The notes beneath the pieces were generated by a model. The model had not been told where the DNA came from and ran no database searches. It saw only the letters and a program-made list of their open reading frames with translations. Of a stretch of 64,000 nt of DNA, positions 48,769 through 56,557 are shown one piece after another (within the stretch, counting starts at the first letter, position 1; each line of letters starts with the position of its first letter). Position numbers and translations under genes: made by a program. The stretch is from Bog-950 sp964423405. GTDB taxonomy: Bacteria; Bacteroidota; Bacteroidia; Chitinophagales; LD1. Location of the stretch: assembly GCA_964423405.1 (NCBI GenBank), contig CAYREY010000013.1, forward strand, positions 1-64,000, given 5' to 3'.

Positions 48769-49221
48769 ATGCGCGTAACCATACAACGGGTAAGTGAAGC
48801 CAGCGTAACCATTGAAGGTAGCGTTAACGCTGCTATAGACAAAGGCTTATTGGTATTGGCAGGGTTTGAAGAAGCCGACACTACCGAAGACCTGGAGTGG
48901 ATGAGTGGCAAATTGGTTAACCTGCGTATATTTCAGGATGAGAACGAACAGATGAACCTGAGTGTAAAAGATACCGGCGGCGATATAATTGTAGTATCGC
49001 AGTTTACGTTACACGCACTTACCAAAAAAGGCAACCGCCCTTCGTTTATCCGCGCGGCAAAGCCCGATGTGGCTATACCACTGTACGAAAAATTTGTAGC
49101 ACAGGTAACAAACGACCTTGGCAAACCCATTGGCACCGGTCGGTTTGGCGCCGATATGAAAGTGGCACTGATTAACGACGGACCGGTAACAATTAATATA
49201 GATAGTAAGAACAGGGAGTAG
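48769..49221 (+). CDS. dtd: D-aminoacyl-tRNA deacylase
   Basis: 150 residues, standard length. Signatures MRVTIQRVSEASVTIEG at the start, the catalytic SQFTL motif (about 79-83) and the cross-subunit NDGPVTI motif near the C-terminus. The dimer removes D-amino acids and glycine from wrongly charged tRNAs. It lies between two palindromic repeats. Confidence 0.96.
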   Translation: MRVTIQRVSEASVTIEGSVNAAIDKGLLVLAGFEEADTTEDLEWMSGKLVNLRIFQDENEQMNLSVKDTGGDIIVVSQFTLHALTKKGNRPSFIRAAKPDVAIPLYEKFVAQVTNDLGKPIGTGRFGADMKVALINDGPVTINIDSKNRE

Positions 49222-49222
49222 G

Positions 49223-49271
49223 GCAGTTAAAGACTTGCCAGGTTTTAAAAACCTGGCAAGTCTTTAACTGC
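49223..49271. repeat. 49-bp near-perfect palindrome after dtd
   Basis: 24-bp arms, left arm beginning GCAGTTAAAGACTTGCC and right arm ending GGCAAGTCTTTAACTGC, around a single central A. It starts 2 bp after the dtd stop. It may act as a terminator, but the perfect arms without a loop look like a dispersed repeat. Confidence 0.75.
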
Positions 49272-49374
49272 ATATAACCGGAAAACAACACTCAATACAA
49301 GATTCATCGCTCCGGAAACCCTCCGCTCTGAATGACAAATACAAGGAATTCTCTAATAAATAAATTGATTCCAA

Positions 49375-50343
49375 CTACTCCTTTACCACCCGCTTTACCA
49401 CATTACCTACCCGCACAAAGTAAAAGCCGCGGGCCCAGTCGGTAGTAGTAATAACCGATGCATTACCAGTATAAACTTTGCTACCCAGGGCATTGTAAAC
49501 ATCTACCACAGCGCCTTGTTGCGCAACCGGCAAGCCAATATGCAGCTCGCTTTTAACAGGGTTAGGGTACACGGTAAAGGTTTCAGCTGTTATATCATTA
49601 ATAGCAGATGGCACCGATACACGTTGCGATTTGGCAGCGTTAAGCACTTGTTTCGTATCGGAGGTTTGCAGCCAGCAAATGGTGTTCATGGCAATGGCGC
49701 TCCAACCGCTTTGTATTCGGTAGTCGAACGTAAACACGGCACTATCGTTCAGCGCAGGAGTATTAATAGCATTACCGGTAACGGCTGTTAATGCCTTGCG
49801 GAATACATCGTGGTGCAGTTGCTCGCCATTACCGGCGCTGTATTGCACAGTATCCTGCACGGCACCGGCAAACAACAACAGTTGTGTAGCTGCAATACTA
49901 CCGGTAGTGCGTACTACCACCTTCACGGTTACCGAATCGGCACTTACAGCCTGTTCGGTGGCCGAAACCTCTACCGGTGCGGTTTGGTTAAGGGCAGTAT
50001 CTATAGTGGTATTGTTAATAGCCGGGTTAGCCGATGGCAGCAGTTTACCGTTTAAAACAAACTTTGGTGTAGAGCCATAGGCGTTGTAGAAATAAGTGCG
50101 GTTATCGTTTTCGGTTTTATTTTGCAAGTTGAAATAGCATGAATTGTACGGCGCACTCGGGTGAAAGGCAATATGTATCACCTGTGGGTAGTTATCCATC
50201 GTTGAGTAAAAACCGGGGTTTCGACTGGCGCAGATACTGCATTTGGTATTGGTGAAATGCTCAACCAGCACCGTTCTGGGCGATTGGGCAAGGGTTACCA
50301 TGTACACAAAAGGCAGTAGTAAGGCCCATAATTTCTTAGTCAT
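49375..50343 (-). CDS. Omp28-like / thioredoxin-fold secreted protein with T9SS sorting domain
   Basis: 322 residues from ATG 50343, which starts a clean signal peptide (MTKKLWALLLPFVYMVTLAQ); a longer frame adds ten polar residues. The N-terminal domain has a CSIC motif (EHFTNTKCSICASRNP) and the STPKFVLNG element of thioredoxin-like proteins. The C-terminal type A sorting domain (about 245-322) has VYPNPVKSEL and WARGFYFVRV. It is probably a surface or extracellular redox protein; partner unknown. Confidence 0.85.
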   Translation of the reverse strand: MTKKLWALLLPFVYMVTLAQSPRTVLVEHFTNTKCSICASRNPGFYSTMDNYPQVIHIAFHPSAPYNSCYFNLQNKTENDNRTYFYNAYGSTPKFVLNGKLLPSANPAINNTTIDTALNQTAPVEVSATEQAVSADSVTVKVVVRTTGSIAATQLLLFAGAVQDTVQYSAGNGEQLHHDVFRKALTAVTGNAINTPALNDSAVFTFDYRIQSGWSAIAMNTICWLQTSDTKQVLNAAKSQRVSVPSAINDITAETFTVYPNPVKSELHIGLPVAQQGAVVDVYNALGSKVYTGNASVITTTDWARGFYFVRVGNVVKRVVKE

Positions 50344-50387
50344 AATGTTAGTTTTGAGTTTAGACGCATACAAACCGTTTACCTTAC

Positions 50388-51032
50388 ATGTACACCCCTA
50401 AGCATTTTAAGCAGGAAGATAAGGCAGAAATAGCAAAGCTGGTGCGCGAATACCCGTTTGCCACCCTGGTAACTGTTACGGGCAACACACCCCATGCTAC
50501 CCATATTCCGCTCGAGTTAGTTACGAATGATAACGGCAACTGGTTTTTGCACGGGCATGTATCGCGCGCTAACCCGCAATGGAAAACATTGGAGAGCAGC
50601 GAGGTGCTGGCAATTTTTACAGGCCCGCATACGTATGTATCGCCCAGTTGGTATAACCACCGCAACGTACCAACCTGGAACTACCAGGCGGTGCAGCTGT
50701 ATGGCAAAGCCACCCTTGTAGAAGGCGAAAAGCTGGAGGCCATGTTACAGCAACTAATGAAACGCTATGAAGAGGCACATGCCGAAAAGCCACAGGGCTA
50801 CCACGAGATACCGGAGCGCACCCTGCAAACCGACCTACGCGGTGTGGTGGGCTTTGAGATAAAAGTAGAGCGGATAGAGGCTACCAGCAAGCTATCGCAA
50901 AACCGCGATGCAGAAAGTTACCAGAGTGTAATAGACCATTTGAAAAACATGGATGCGTATGATGCGAAGCGGGTAGCAGAGGAAATGGAGAAGACCCCTA
51001 AATCCCCTAAAGGGGACTTAAATACAAAATAG
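50388..51032 (+). CDS. PaiB-family FMN-binding protein with repeat-encoded C-terminus
   Basis: 214 residues. Split-barrel FMN-binding fold of the PaiB group: MYTPKHFKQEDKAEIAKLVREYPFATLVT, HGHVSRANPQWK, FTGPHTYVSPSWY and VGFEIKVERIEATSKLSQNR. Despite the family name, an oxidoreductase or flavin-binding role is as likely as transcriptional regulation. The last residues, KTPKSPKGDLNTK, are encoded by a dispersed CCCCTAAA...GGGGACTT repeat that has merged into the reading frame, so the natural end was probably about a dozen residues shorter. Confidence 0.88.
   Translation: MYTPKHFKQEDKAEIAKLVREYPFATLVTVTGNTPHATHIPLELVTNDNGNWFLHGHVSRANPQWKTLESSEVLAIFTGPHTYVSPSWYNHRNVPTWNYQAVQLYGKATLVEGEKLEAMLQQLMKRYEEAHAEKPQGYHEIPERTLQTDLRGVVGFEIKVERIEATSKLSQNRDAESYQSVIDHLKNMDAYDAKRVAEEMEKTPKSPKGDLNTK
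50995..51019 (+). repeat. Dispersed CCCCTAAA...GGGGACTT repeat, copy 3, inside a CDS end
   Basis: Same sequence as copies at 1583 and 48671, here read in frame as the last residues of the PaiB-like protein before the TAG stop. Confidence 0.85.
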
Positions 51033-51146
51033 CCTTAGAGGAAACAATTAGTTGGCAATGGGCAGTCGGCAAAAAACACCATTGAATAATACAAAACCAA
51101 TAAAAGAGCAGAGGCAGTTTCGTTATTCGTAGAAACTATAATTTAG

Positions 51147-51248
51147 CGTCATTGCGAGGAGTGCCGCTTTGGGCACGACGAAGCAATCTCGTTGCTGATA
51201 ACAAATAGTTCAGAGATTGCTTCGTCGCAAAGCCTCCTCGCAATGACG
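51147..51248. repeat. REP-like dispersed element with GTCATTGCGAG termini, copy 2
   Basis: Starts CGTCATTGCGAG (51147-51158) and ends CTCGCAATGACG (51237-51248). Inside, GACGAAGCAATCTC and GAGATTGCTTCGTC form a second inverted pair, so the whole element can fold into a long hairpin. Compare 29883-29985. Confidence 0.85.
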
Positions 51249-51260
51249 CACATTTATACA

Positions 51261-51287
51261 GGCTATTGTTGTATTGTAACAATAGCC
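51261..51287. repeat. Hairpin upstream of the MazG-like gene
   Basis: GGCTATTGTT and AACAATAGCC, perfect 10-bp arms with a 7-base loop, ending 16 bases before the ATG. No T tract. The arms resemble the GGGCTATTGTATT terminator at 40355. Confidence 0.4.
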
Positions 51288-51303
51288 TAAACAAACTACT
51301 ACC

Positions 51304-51630
51304 ATGACAATAGAAGAAGCACAACAAACCGTAGACAACTGGATAAACACTACCGGTGTACGTTACTTTAACGAGCTTACCAATATGGCTATGCTTACCG
51401 AAGAGGTTGGCGAAGTGGCGCGCATTATAGCCCGCCGCTATGGCGAGCAAAGCTTTAAAGAAAGCGACAAGAATAAAGAGCTGGGCGATGAACTGGCCGA
51501 TGTGCTGTTTGTACTGATTTGCCTGGCCAACCAAACCGGTGTAGATCTTACTACCGCACTACAAAAAAACCTGGATAAGAAAACCAATCGCGATGCGGAA
51601 AGGCATAAGAATAATGAGAAGTTGAAATAG
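51304..51630 (+). CDS. MazG-like nucleotide pyrophosphohydrolase
   Basis: 108 residues. The metal-binding helices show EEVGEVARIIARR and the later ELGDELADVLFVLICLAN, the EEXXE...EXXD pattern of all-alpha NTP pyrophosphatases. It probably hydrolyses (d)NTPs to monophosphates as house-cleaning. Stand-alone gene with a small membrane protein gene converging from the right. Confidence 0.9.
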   Translation: MTIEEAQQTVDNWINTTGVRYFNELTNMAMLTEEVGEVARIIARRYGEQSFKESDKNKELGDELADVLFVLICLANQTGVDLTTALQKNLDKKTNRDAERHKNNEKLK

Positions 51631-51667
51631 GTTGTCTTTATTACCAGAAGACGCCAGCATGGCGTCC

Positions 51668-51874
51668 CTACTGTAGCTTATGTTTAAGCTGCCTTATCTT
51701 CTTCCACTGCCATATAATTACACCTAATATAAGTACAAACACTATCGGCTCTATAATGCAAAAAATCCATATGTTGATTTCGTTGTAGGATATACCCAGC
51801 CAGTGTGCGCCGGTTAGCAGTATTTGTACGCACCAGTCGAATAGGGCGTTTACGAAGTGATCCCAGTTGTTCAT
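51668..51874 (-). CDS. Small membrane protein (68 residues)
   Basis: From ATG 51874, MNNWDHFVNALFDWCVQILLTGAHWLGISYNEINIWIFC...; a longer start adds nine residues. It has two hydrophobic stretches (about 9-24 and 31-52) and a basic tail WQWKKIRQLKHKLQ. No family name is recognised. It resembles small conserved Bacteroidota membrane proteins. Confidence 0.65.
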   Translation of the reverse strand: MNNWDHFVNALFDWCVQILLTGAHWLGISYNEINIWIFCIIEPIVFVLILGVIIWQWKKIRQLKHKLQ

Positions 51875-51963
51875 ACTAGTTAAACGTAAGTGGTTAAACA
51901 ATAGTGTTTAGCTATTTAGATTTACTATATATTGCAATTTTATATCATGTATAAATAATGTAG

Positions 51964-52030
51964 GTGGGTTAACATCAAATTTCTGCAACCTATTGAAAAT
52001 GTGTAAGTTAAATTAGGGGTGGGTTAACAT
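51964..52030 (+). repeat. Paired GTGGGTTAACAT motif, locus B
   Basis: GTGGGTTAACAT at 51964-51975 and 52019-52030, 55 bp start to start. As at 26509-26574, the first copy is followed by CA and the second by a T run, and an AT-rich tract lies upstream. Confidence 0.6.
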
Positions 52031-52049
52031 TTTTTGAGTTGGCGATACA

Positions 52050-52083
52050 AAAAGCCTTCCAGAAATTTGTTCAGGAAGGCTTG
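52050..52083 (-). terminator. Rho-independent terminator after the clpP operon
   Basis: AAGCCTTCC and GGAAGGCTT arms around a 13-base loop. On the minus strand it ends in TTTTTG. It lies 27 bp after the last gene of the clpP pair. Confidence 0.8.
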
Positions 52084-52109
52084 CTATAGTTTGTTGCTAA
52101 ACTTGTTTT

Positions 52110-52514
52110 TCAGCTAACCGGGTTAAGTGTAATACTGAAAATTTTGTACTGGCCAAGGTCGCGCCCGTAGTAAAATTTATCTAACGCCTCATACATGTTC
52201 TGCGCACGGAAATAAGAGGTGTGTAGCTTGTTATCGCCTATCTTAATCCACTGTATGGTAAGGCTGCTTTCGTTGTGGTAGTGCTGGTCTATATAGTCCA
52301 GCATTTTTTTCAACGCATCTATTTTATCGGTACCGGTTACGGTATGAAACAGAAACGACTGATCGTGCTTGGGGTTAACCGTAACCAGATCGAAACGCAC
52401 AGTCTCGTTCTTCTGCTTATAGTTAAATATCAGGTTCTCCGGGTCAAGGCCCAGGCGGGTGGCAATATCTTTCTGATACCGCGCTGTTTCTACATTTTGA
52501 TCAGTACGTGTCAT
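52110..52514 (-). CDS. Conserved hypothetical protein downstream of clpP
   Basis: 134 residues, soluble, no signal peptide, mixed alpha/beta (RYQKDIATRLGLDPENLIFNYKQKNETVRFDLVTVNPKHDQSFLFHTVTGTDKIDALKKML...). No domain is recognised. It starts 2 bp after the clpP stop, so the two are surely co-transcribed and perhaps translationally coupled. A role linked to ClpP proteolysis would be a guess from position only. Confidence 0.8.
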   Translation of the reverse strand: MTRTDQNVETARYQKDIATRLGLDPENLIFNYKQKNETVRFDLVTVNPKHDQSFLFHTVTGTDKIDALKKMLDYIDQHYHNESSLTIQWIKIGDNKLHTSYFRAQNMYEALDKFYYGRDLGQYKIFSITLNPVS

Positions 52515-52516
52515 GC

Positions 52517-53131
52517 CTAAAATATCTTATCGGCAATGCCATCTACTATACCATACTTCACGGCTTCTTCGGCGTTCATCCAGTGGTCGCGGTCAAAGTC
52601 TTTCATTACCTGCTCGTAGGTTTTGCCACAGTTTTCGGCCAGTATTCTGGCGCTCGATTCTTTAATCTTTAATATCTCGTTAGCCGTAATTTCAATATCG
52701 GTAGCCTGGCCATACATACCGCCTAACGATGGCTGGTGTATCATTACGCGTCCGCTAGGGTATATCAGGCGTTTGCCTTTGGTACCACCGCTTAGCAGTA
52801 TGCTACCCATAGATGCTGCCAAACCCATGCAGATAGTGTGCACCGGCGAAGTGATCATCTTCATGGTATCGTACACCACCATGCCGCTGGTTACTACACC
52901 ACCGGGGCTGTTGATGTAAAAAAATATGTCTTTACCCGGGTCGGTAGCCTCCAGGTACAGCAGGCGGTTAACCAGTTTCTCGGCGCTTTCATCGTGCACA
53001 CCACCCCACAAAAATATGCGGCGCTGCTCCAGAAATTTTTCTTCAAATTTCATCATGCCACCGGCAAATTTCTCTATCAGTTTATCTGGCTCTACGGCCG
53101 GCTTTTCAGGTTCTTCTAGTCTTATGTTCAT
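52517..53131 (-). CDS. clpP: ATP-dependent Clp protease proteolytic subunit
   Basis: 204 residues. Catalytic triad Ser107 (GLAASMGS), His132 (MIHQPSLGG) and Asp about 178 (MKDFDRDHWM). It forms a 14-subunit barrel that degrades proteins delivered by ClpX or ClpA/C. The N-terminus (about 1-30) is longer and more charged than in E. coli and may be a propeptide. Neither tig nor clpX is next to it, which differs from many genomes. Confidence 0.96.
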   Translation of the reverse strand: MNIRLEEPEKPAVEPDKLIEKFAGGMMKFEEKFLEQRRIFLWGGVHDESAEKLVNRLLYLEATDPGKDIFFYINSPGGVVTSGMVVYDTMKMITSPVHTICMGLAASMGSILLSGGTKGKRLIYPSGRVMIHQPSLGGMYGQATDIEITANEILKIKESSARILAENCGKTYEQVMKDFDRDHWMNAEEAVKYGIVDGIADKIF

Positions 53132-53341
53132 GTTCTGTTTTGGTTGTATTGACGTAAGCGAAAATAGAATATTTTGTTTGCCAAGGTAGGGGCGCTGTTA
53201 TATAAGGTTAACACCCCCTGTGCGGTTGACTACCCCCGTAGCCATACGCCCATTGGCAGTACAACTTTGCCCCGGCAGTAAAATTAGCCTGCGGGCTACC
53301 AACCAAAGCGTTGCCGGTTTATTTTAGCACAAAACTAACCC

Positions 53342-53656
53342 ATGGAAACGCCCCTCAACCCCCAGCCCGATAAACCTAAAAGCAAATGGCCTGTTATTGG
53401 TATAGCCATACTTGCGGTAGCCATAGGTGCTTTTGTACTATTTAAACCTACGGCAGAAAAAAGCACTACCGGTAAGCCCGCTCAAAAAGAACCCCTACTA
53501 CACCGCGATGAGCCTACCAAAGGCCAGATATTTCAGGAAGACTACAAGGATAAAGTGAAGGAACTGCTGGATAGCGGCAAAAATGTATCGGAGGTTTCGC
53601 GCGAAACCGGTATACGTAAAGATGTAGTACGTAAAATAAAAAAGGGTAAAGAGTAA
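53342..53656 (+). CDS. Small membrane-anchored protein with HTH-like C-terminus
   Basis: 104 residues. Pro/Lys-rich cytoplasmic start, one TM segment (WPVIGIAILAVAIGAFVLF, about 18-36), a Lys/Pro linker, then KVKELLDSGKNVSEVSRETGIRKDVVRKIKKGKE, which reads like a helix-turn-helix of the resolvase/sigma type. Function unknown; a membrane-tethered DNA-binding role is speculative. Confidence 0.7.
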   Translation: METPLNPQPDKPKSKWPVIGIAILAVAIGAFVLFKPTAEKSTTGKPAQKEPLLHRDEPTKGQIFQEDYKDKVKELLDSGKNVSEVSRETGIRKDVVRKIKKGKE

Positions 53657-53761
53657 CCTGCGGTGTTCGGCTTTCTGCTCAATTCAAATTCTATCTGTTT
53701 GTAATTATTAATACCCAATACATAGCAATTACCGTTGCGTAAGTGCATTTTTGCTGTTGGT

Positions 53762-54568
53762 ATGCTTTCGTTGTTCGATAACCTTATTGCTGCTGTACAA
53801 CCTGCCCCACCAAAGGCACAGGACGATGATGTATTGCTGCAACGCAACTTCGAAATAGAAGTTAACGGCGAAAACGTACCAGTGCGTATTATGTTCGAGG
53901 ACCGGTTTAACAGCCGCGTAACCGTTAACCGCAATGGTATTCTTATCCGCATCAGTAACCGGCATACAAAAGACGAGCAACGCAAGCACATCGATTCGTT
54001 TATTAAATGGGCGCGACAAAAGCTGGGCGATAAACCCGAACTGCTGGACTCGCTACCACAACGCCAGTATGTAAACGGTGAAGTAATTAAAGTAGGCAGC
54101 TACGAGTTTGTTATATCAATATACTATCACGAGGGCTCTAAAAGCACTGCCAAGATTTTTAAGAACAATATTGTACTATCGCTATGCCGCGGGTTAAATA
54201 AAGAAGTTGAAGCCAACGCCTGCAGCTATCTGGTGGCTAAATGCCTTTGCAAATTCTTTCAGCCAATTATAAGCGAGCGTATACACGAGTTTAATAACCG
54301 CTACTTTAAAAAAGAGGTGCGTACTGTAAAAATGAAACACGCCACCAGTTTCTGGGGGCATTGCTCGCGCGATGGTAACATCGTTATATCGGTACGTTTA
54401 CTGTTTGCGCCACAACGCGTGGTAGATTATGTACTGATACATGAACTGGCCCACCTGATACATCACGACCACTCGCCGCGTTTCTGGAAAGTGGTAGAGC
54501 AGATTATGCCCGACTACCAACAGGCAGAAAAGCATTTGAAAGAAAATAACCACAAGTATTATCTGTAA
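53762..54568 (+). CDS. YgjP/SprT-like zinc metallopeptidase (DUF45)
   Basis: 268 residues from ATG 53762; a TTG nine codons earlier is less likely. The C-terminal part has the zinc site HELAHLIHHDHSPRFW (HExxH plus a later His) and the upstream block KHATSFWGHCSRDGNIVISVRLLFAPQRVVDYVLIHEL typical of YgjP. It is probably a cytoplasmic metallopeptidase of unknown substrate. Confidence 0.87.
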   Translation: MLSLFDNLIAAVQPAPPKAQDDDVLLQRNFEIEVNGENVPVRIMFEDRFNSRVTVNRNGILIRISNRHTKDEQRKHIDSFIKWARQKLGDKPELLDSLPQRQYVNGEVIKVGSYEFVISIYYHEGSKSTAKIFKNNIVLSLCRGLNKEVEANACSYLVAKCLCKFFQPIISERIHEFNNRYFKKEVRTVKMKHATSFWGHCSRDGNIVISVRLLFAPQRVVDYVLIHELAHLIHHDHSPRFWKVVEQIMPDYQQAEKHLKENNHKYYL

Positions 54569-54655
54569 ATAAGCATTTACGCGTAATAATCGGCGAAACG
54601 TAATTTTCGCAAGGTAAAATTTCAATTAGTGGTTTCCATTTTCGGTTTATACGCC

Positions 54656-54663
54656 TACTTTCG
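54656..54663 (+). promoter_or_regulatory. Probable -7 box of the sulfatase-fold gene
   Basis: TACTTTCG, 21 bases before the GTG start at 54685, fits TAnnTTnG. Confidence 0.4.
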
Positions 54664-54684
54664 CCCACCCAATAATAGTTGTAA

Positions 54685-56046
54685 GTGGCAAAGCCTAAAA
54701 ATGTAATTTTAATAGTAGCCGATAGCCTTCGCTACGATTCGGTGTACCGCGAAGCGGGCCCCGGAGTGCCGTATCTGGAAAATAACGCCGTGCAGTTTAG
54801 CAATGCCCGTTCATCGGCCTGTTGGACCTTACCTGCTACCACCTGTATGTTTTCGGGTATGATGCCGCACGAGCATGGCGCCACCTCGCAAACACGCTGG
54901 TTTAAAAACGAAATACCTTCGCTGGCTACCAAACTTAAAGGTGCAGGCTATAAACCACTAATGGTTACTGCCAACATAGTAACTACAGATTTGTTTAACG
55001 TAAGCCAGGGCTTTGACGAAATACACCGCACCTGGCAGTTTACACCTACCAAGCATAAATGGTTGTTGCAGGCCGTGCTGGCACTTAACCGGCCACGCGT
55101 GCGCAAAATGATTTTAAAGCCGAAAGATCAGTTTTTTGATAAAGCCAGTGAAGATCTTCGCCAGGGCATTATCTGGGCGCAGAAAACCGCGCACGACTCG
55201 TTTAATAAAGCCAAACAGCTGATTAAAGAGAATAACGAAAAAGGGCAAGGCGCATTTGTTTTCATCAACCTGATGGAAACACACTACCCGTACCATATTG
55301 CCGATACGTTTACACTAATGAATAAAACCTTGTTGGGTAAAATTCATGAGTGGAAGGTGTTATTTCATTTTCTATCGCAAAGCTTTTTGAAAAATGATAA
55401 AGGCACTGTAACACAGGCCGACCTTGACCTGCTGCGTGCTAAACAACAGTTGGCCTGGAAATTAATACGTGATGACGTAGATAATTTTTGCCGCGAGATG
55501 CATAAAGACCAGGATAACCTGATAGTATTTTGCAGCGACCACGGCGATAACTTTGGCGAGCAGGGCTGGCAATACCATTTTAGTAATGTTACCGATGCCG
55601 GCAACCGCGTACCGCTATTTTGGCTGGACCACGAAAACCGCACACCGGGAACCAAAACACACAATGTAACCTCGCGCTATATGCACTACGATATATTAAA
55701 CCGTTGCGGTTTAGATAACGAAGGCAAAACGCTGTTTACCGAAACAGAAAACAACCTGCCCGTACTACAAAGCTACTGGTACAATAACGAAGAGCAAACC
55801 ATGGCCAAGTACAAGTACAACCAGATTGCTTTTATAGAAAACGATAAGCGCTTTGTGCTACGCGCCGGCAACTGGATGTATGCACCGGTTAATGGTAACA
55901 GTAATGAGCCTACGTTTGAGTTTGTAGATAAAGGCTTTAACCCGCTGGAGGAATTGAAACTTACTGCCGACCGTAAAAAGTACCTGGAAAAATCAATCGC
56001 CGATTTCTCTATCTTTTCAGATAAGGTGATGAACAAAGGCAAATAG
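54685..56046 (+). CDS. Sulfatase / alkaline-phosphatase-superfamily hydrolase
   Basis: 453 residues from a GTG start (MAKPKNVILIVADSLRYDSV). Metal-binding Asp in VADSLR, the nucleophile region SACWTLPATTCMFSG where Thr replaces the Cys/Ser of true sulfatases, and the second metal motif FCSDHGDNFGEQGW. The WTLPAT form is closer to phosphoglycerol or phosphoethanolamine transferases and phosphodiesterases than to formylglycine sulfatases. No signal peptide or TM is seen, so the enzyme seems cytoplasmic. Substrate unknown. Confidence 0.82.
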   Translation: MAKPKNVILIVADSLRYDSVYREAGPGVPYLENNAVQFSNARSSACWTLPATTCMFSGMMPHEHGATSQTRWFKNEIPSLATKLKGAGYKPLMVTANIVTTDLFNVSQGFDEIHRTWQFTPTKHKWLLQAVLALNRPRVRKMILKPKDQFFDKASEDLRQGIIWAQKTAHDSFNKAKQLIKENNEKGQGAFVFINLMETHYPYHIADTFTLMNKTLLGKIHEWKVLFHFLSQSFLKNDKGTVTQADLDLLRAKQQLAWKLIRDDVDNFCREMHKDQDNLIVFCSDHGDNFGEQGWQYHFSNVTDAGNRVPLFWLDHENRTPGTKTHNVTSRYMHYDILNRCGLDNEGKTLFTETENNLPVLQSYWYNNEEQTMAKYKYNQIAFIENDKRFVLRAGNWMYAPVNGNSNEPTFEFVDKGFNPLEELKLTADRKKYLEKSIADFSIFSDKVMNKGK

Positions 56047-56056
56047 CCTTTTCGCT

Positions 56057-56482
56057 TTACGCCTCTGCTTTTTCTTTCAATGCTTTATTCATTGCAATAA
56101 AGCCGTTGCGGGTTGTTTCGCCTATCTGGCTCATTATTAGCCCAGCCAGTAAGCCACTAAACTGTTCGCTATGTATAAACTTTACCTGCGTGTTATTTAT
56201 CTTCTCAATAGCAAAGCGGTGCCGGCCTTTAAATAACCCCAGGGGTATACTGCCCAACCATTCAAATACCTGTGCCGTTTGGTTGGTAACTACGGTAGGT
56301 GTAAATACCGATGTGCCTTTTCCGTTTTTAAGGGTTACTCTTAATTGTTCGCCCACAGTGTTGCCACCAGTTATACTAATTACAAACGGATTCCATTCGG
56401 GATACTTGTCAAAATCCACTAGTATGCTCCATACTTTTTCGGCAGTGGCATTGATGATAATTTCTGTCTGTAAATTTTTCAT
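56057..56482 (-). CDS. SRPBCC-family (START-like) protein
   Basis: 141 residues, with the SRPBCC order: LQTEIIINATAEKVWSILVDFDKYPEWNPFVISI at the N-terminus, beta strands, and a long C-terminal helix GLIMSQIGETTRNGFIAMNKALKEKAEA. The fold binds hydrophobic ligands. Function not assignable. Converges with the sulfatase-fold gene and lies downstream of a Crp/Fnr regulator on the same strand. Confidence 0.88.
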   Translation of the reverse strand: MKNLQTEIIINATAEKVWSILVDFDKYPEWNPFVISITGGNTVGEQLRVTLKNGKGTSVFTPTVVTNQTAQVFEWLGSIPLGLFKGRHRFAIEKINNTQVKFIHSEQFSGLLAGLIMSQIGETTRNGFIAMNKALKEKAEA

Positions 56483-56557
56483 GTTGCATTTATTTATGGT
56501 GCAAACGTAGGTTACCCAAATCCGCTGTGCATTATCAAAAGATAATAAAACGCCCTT

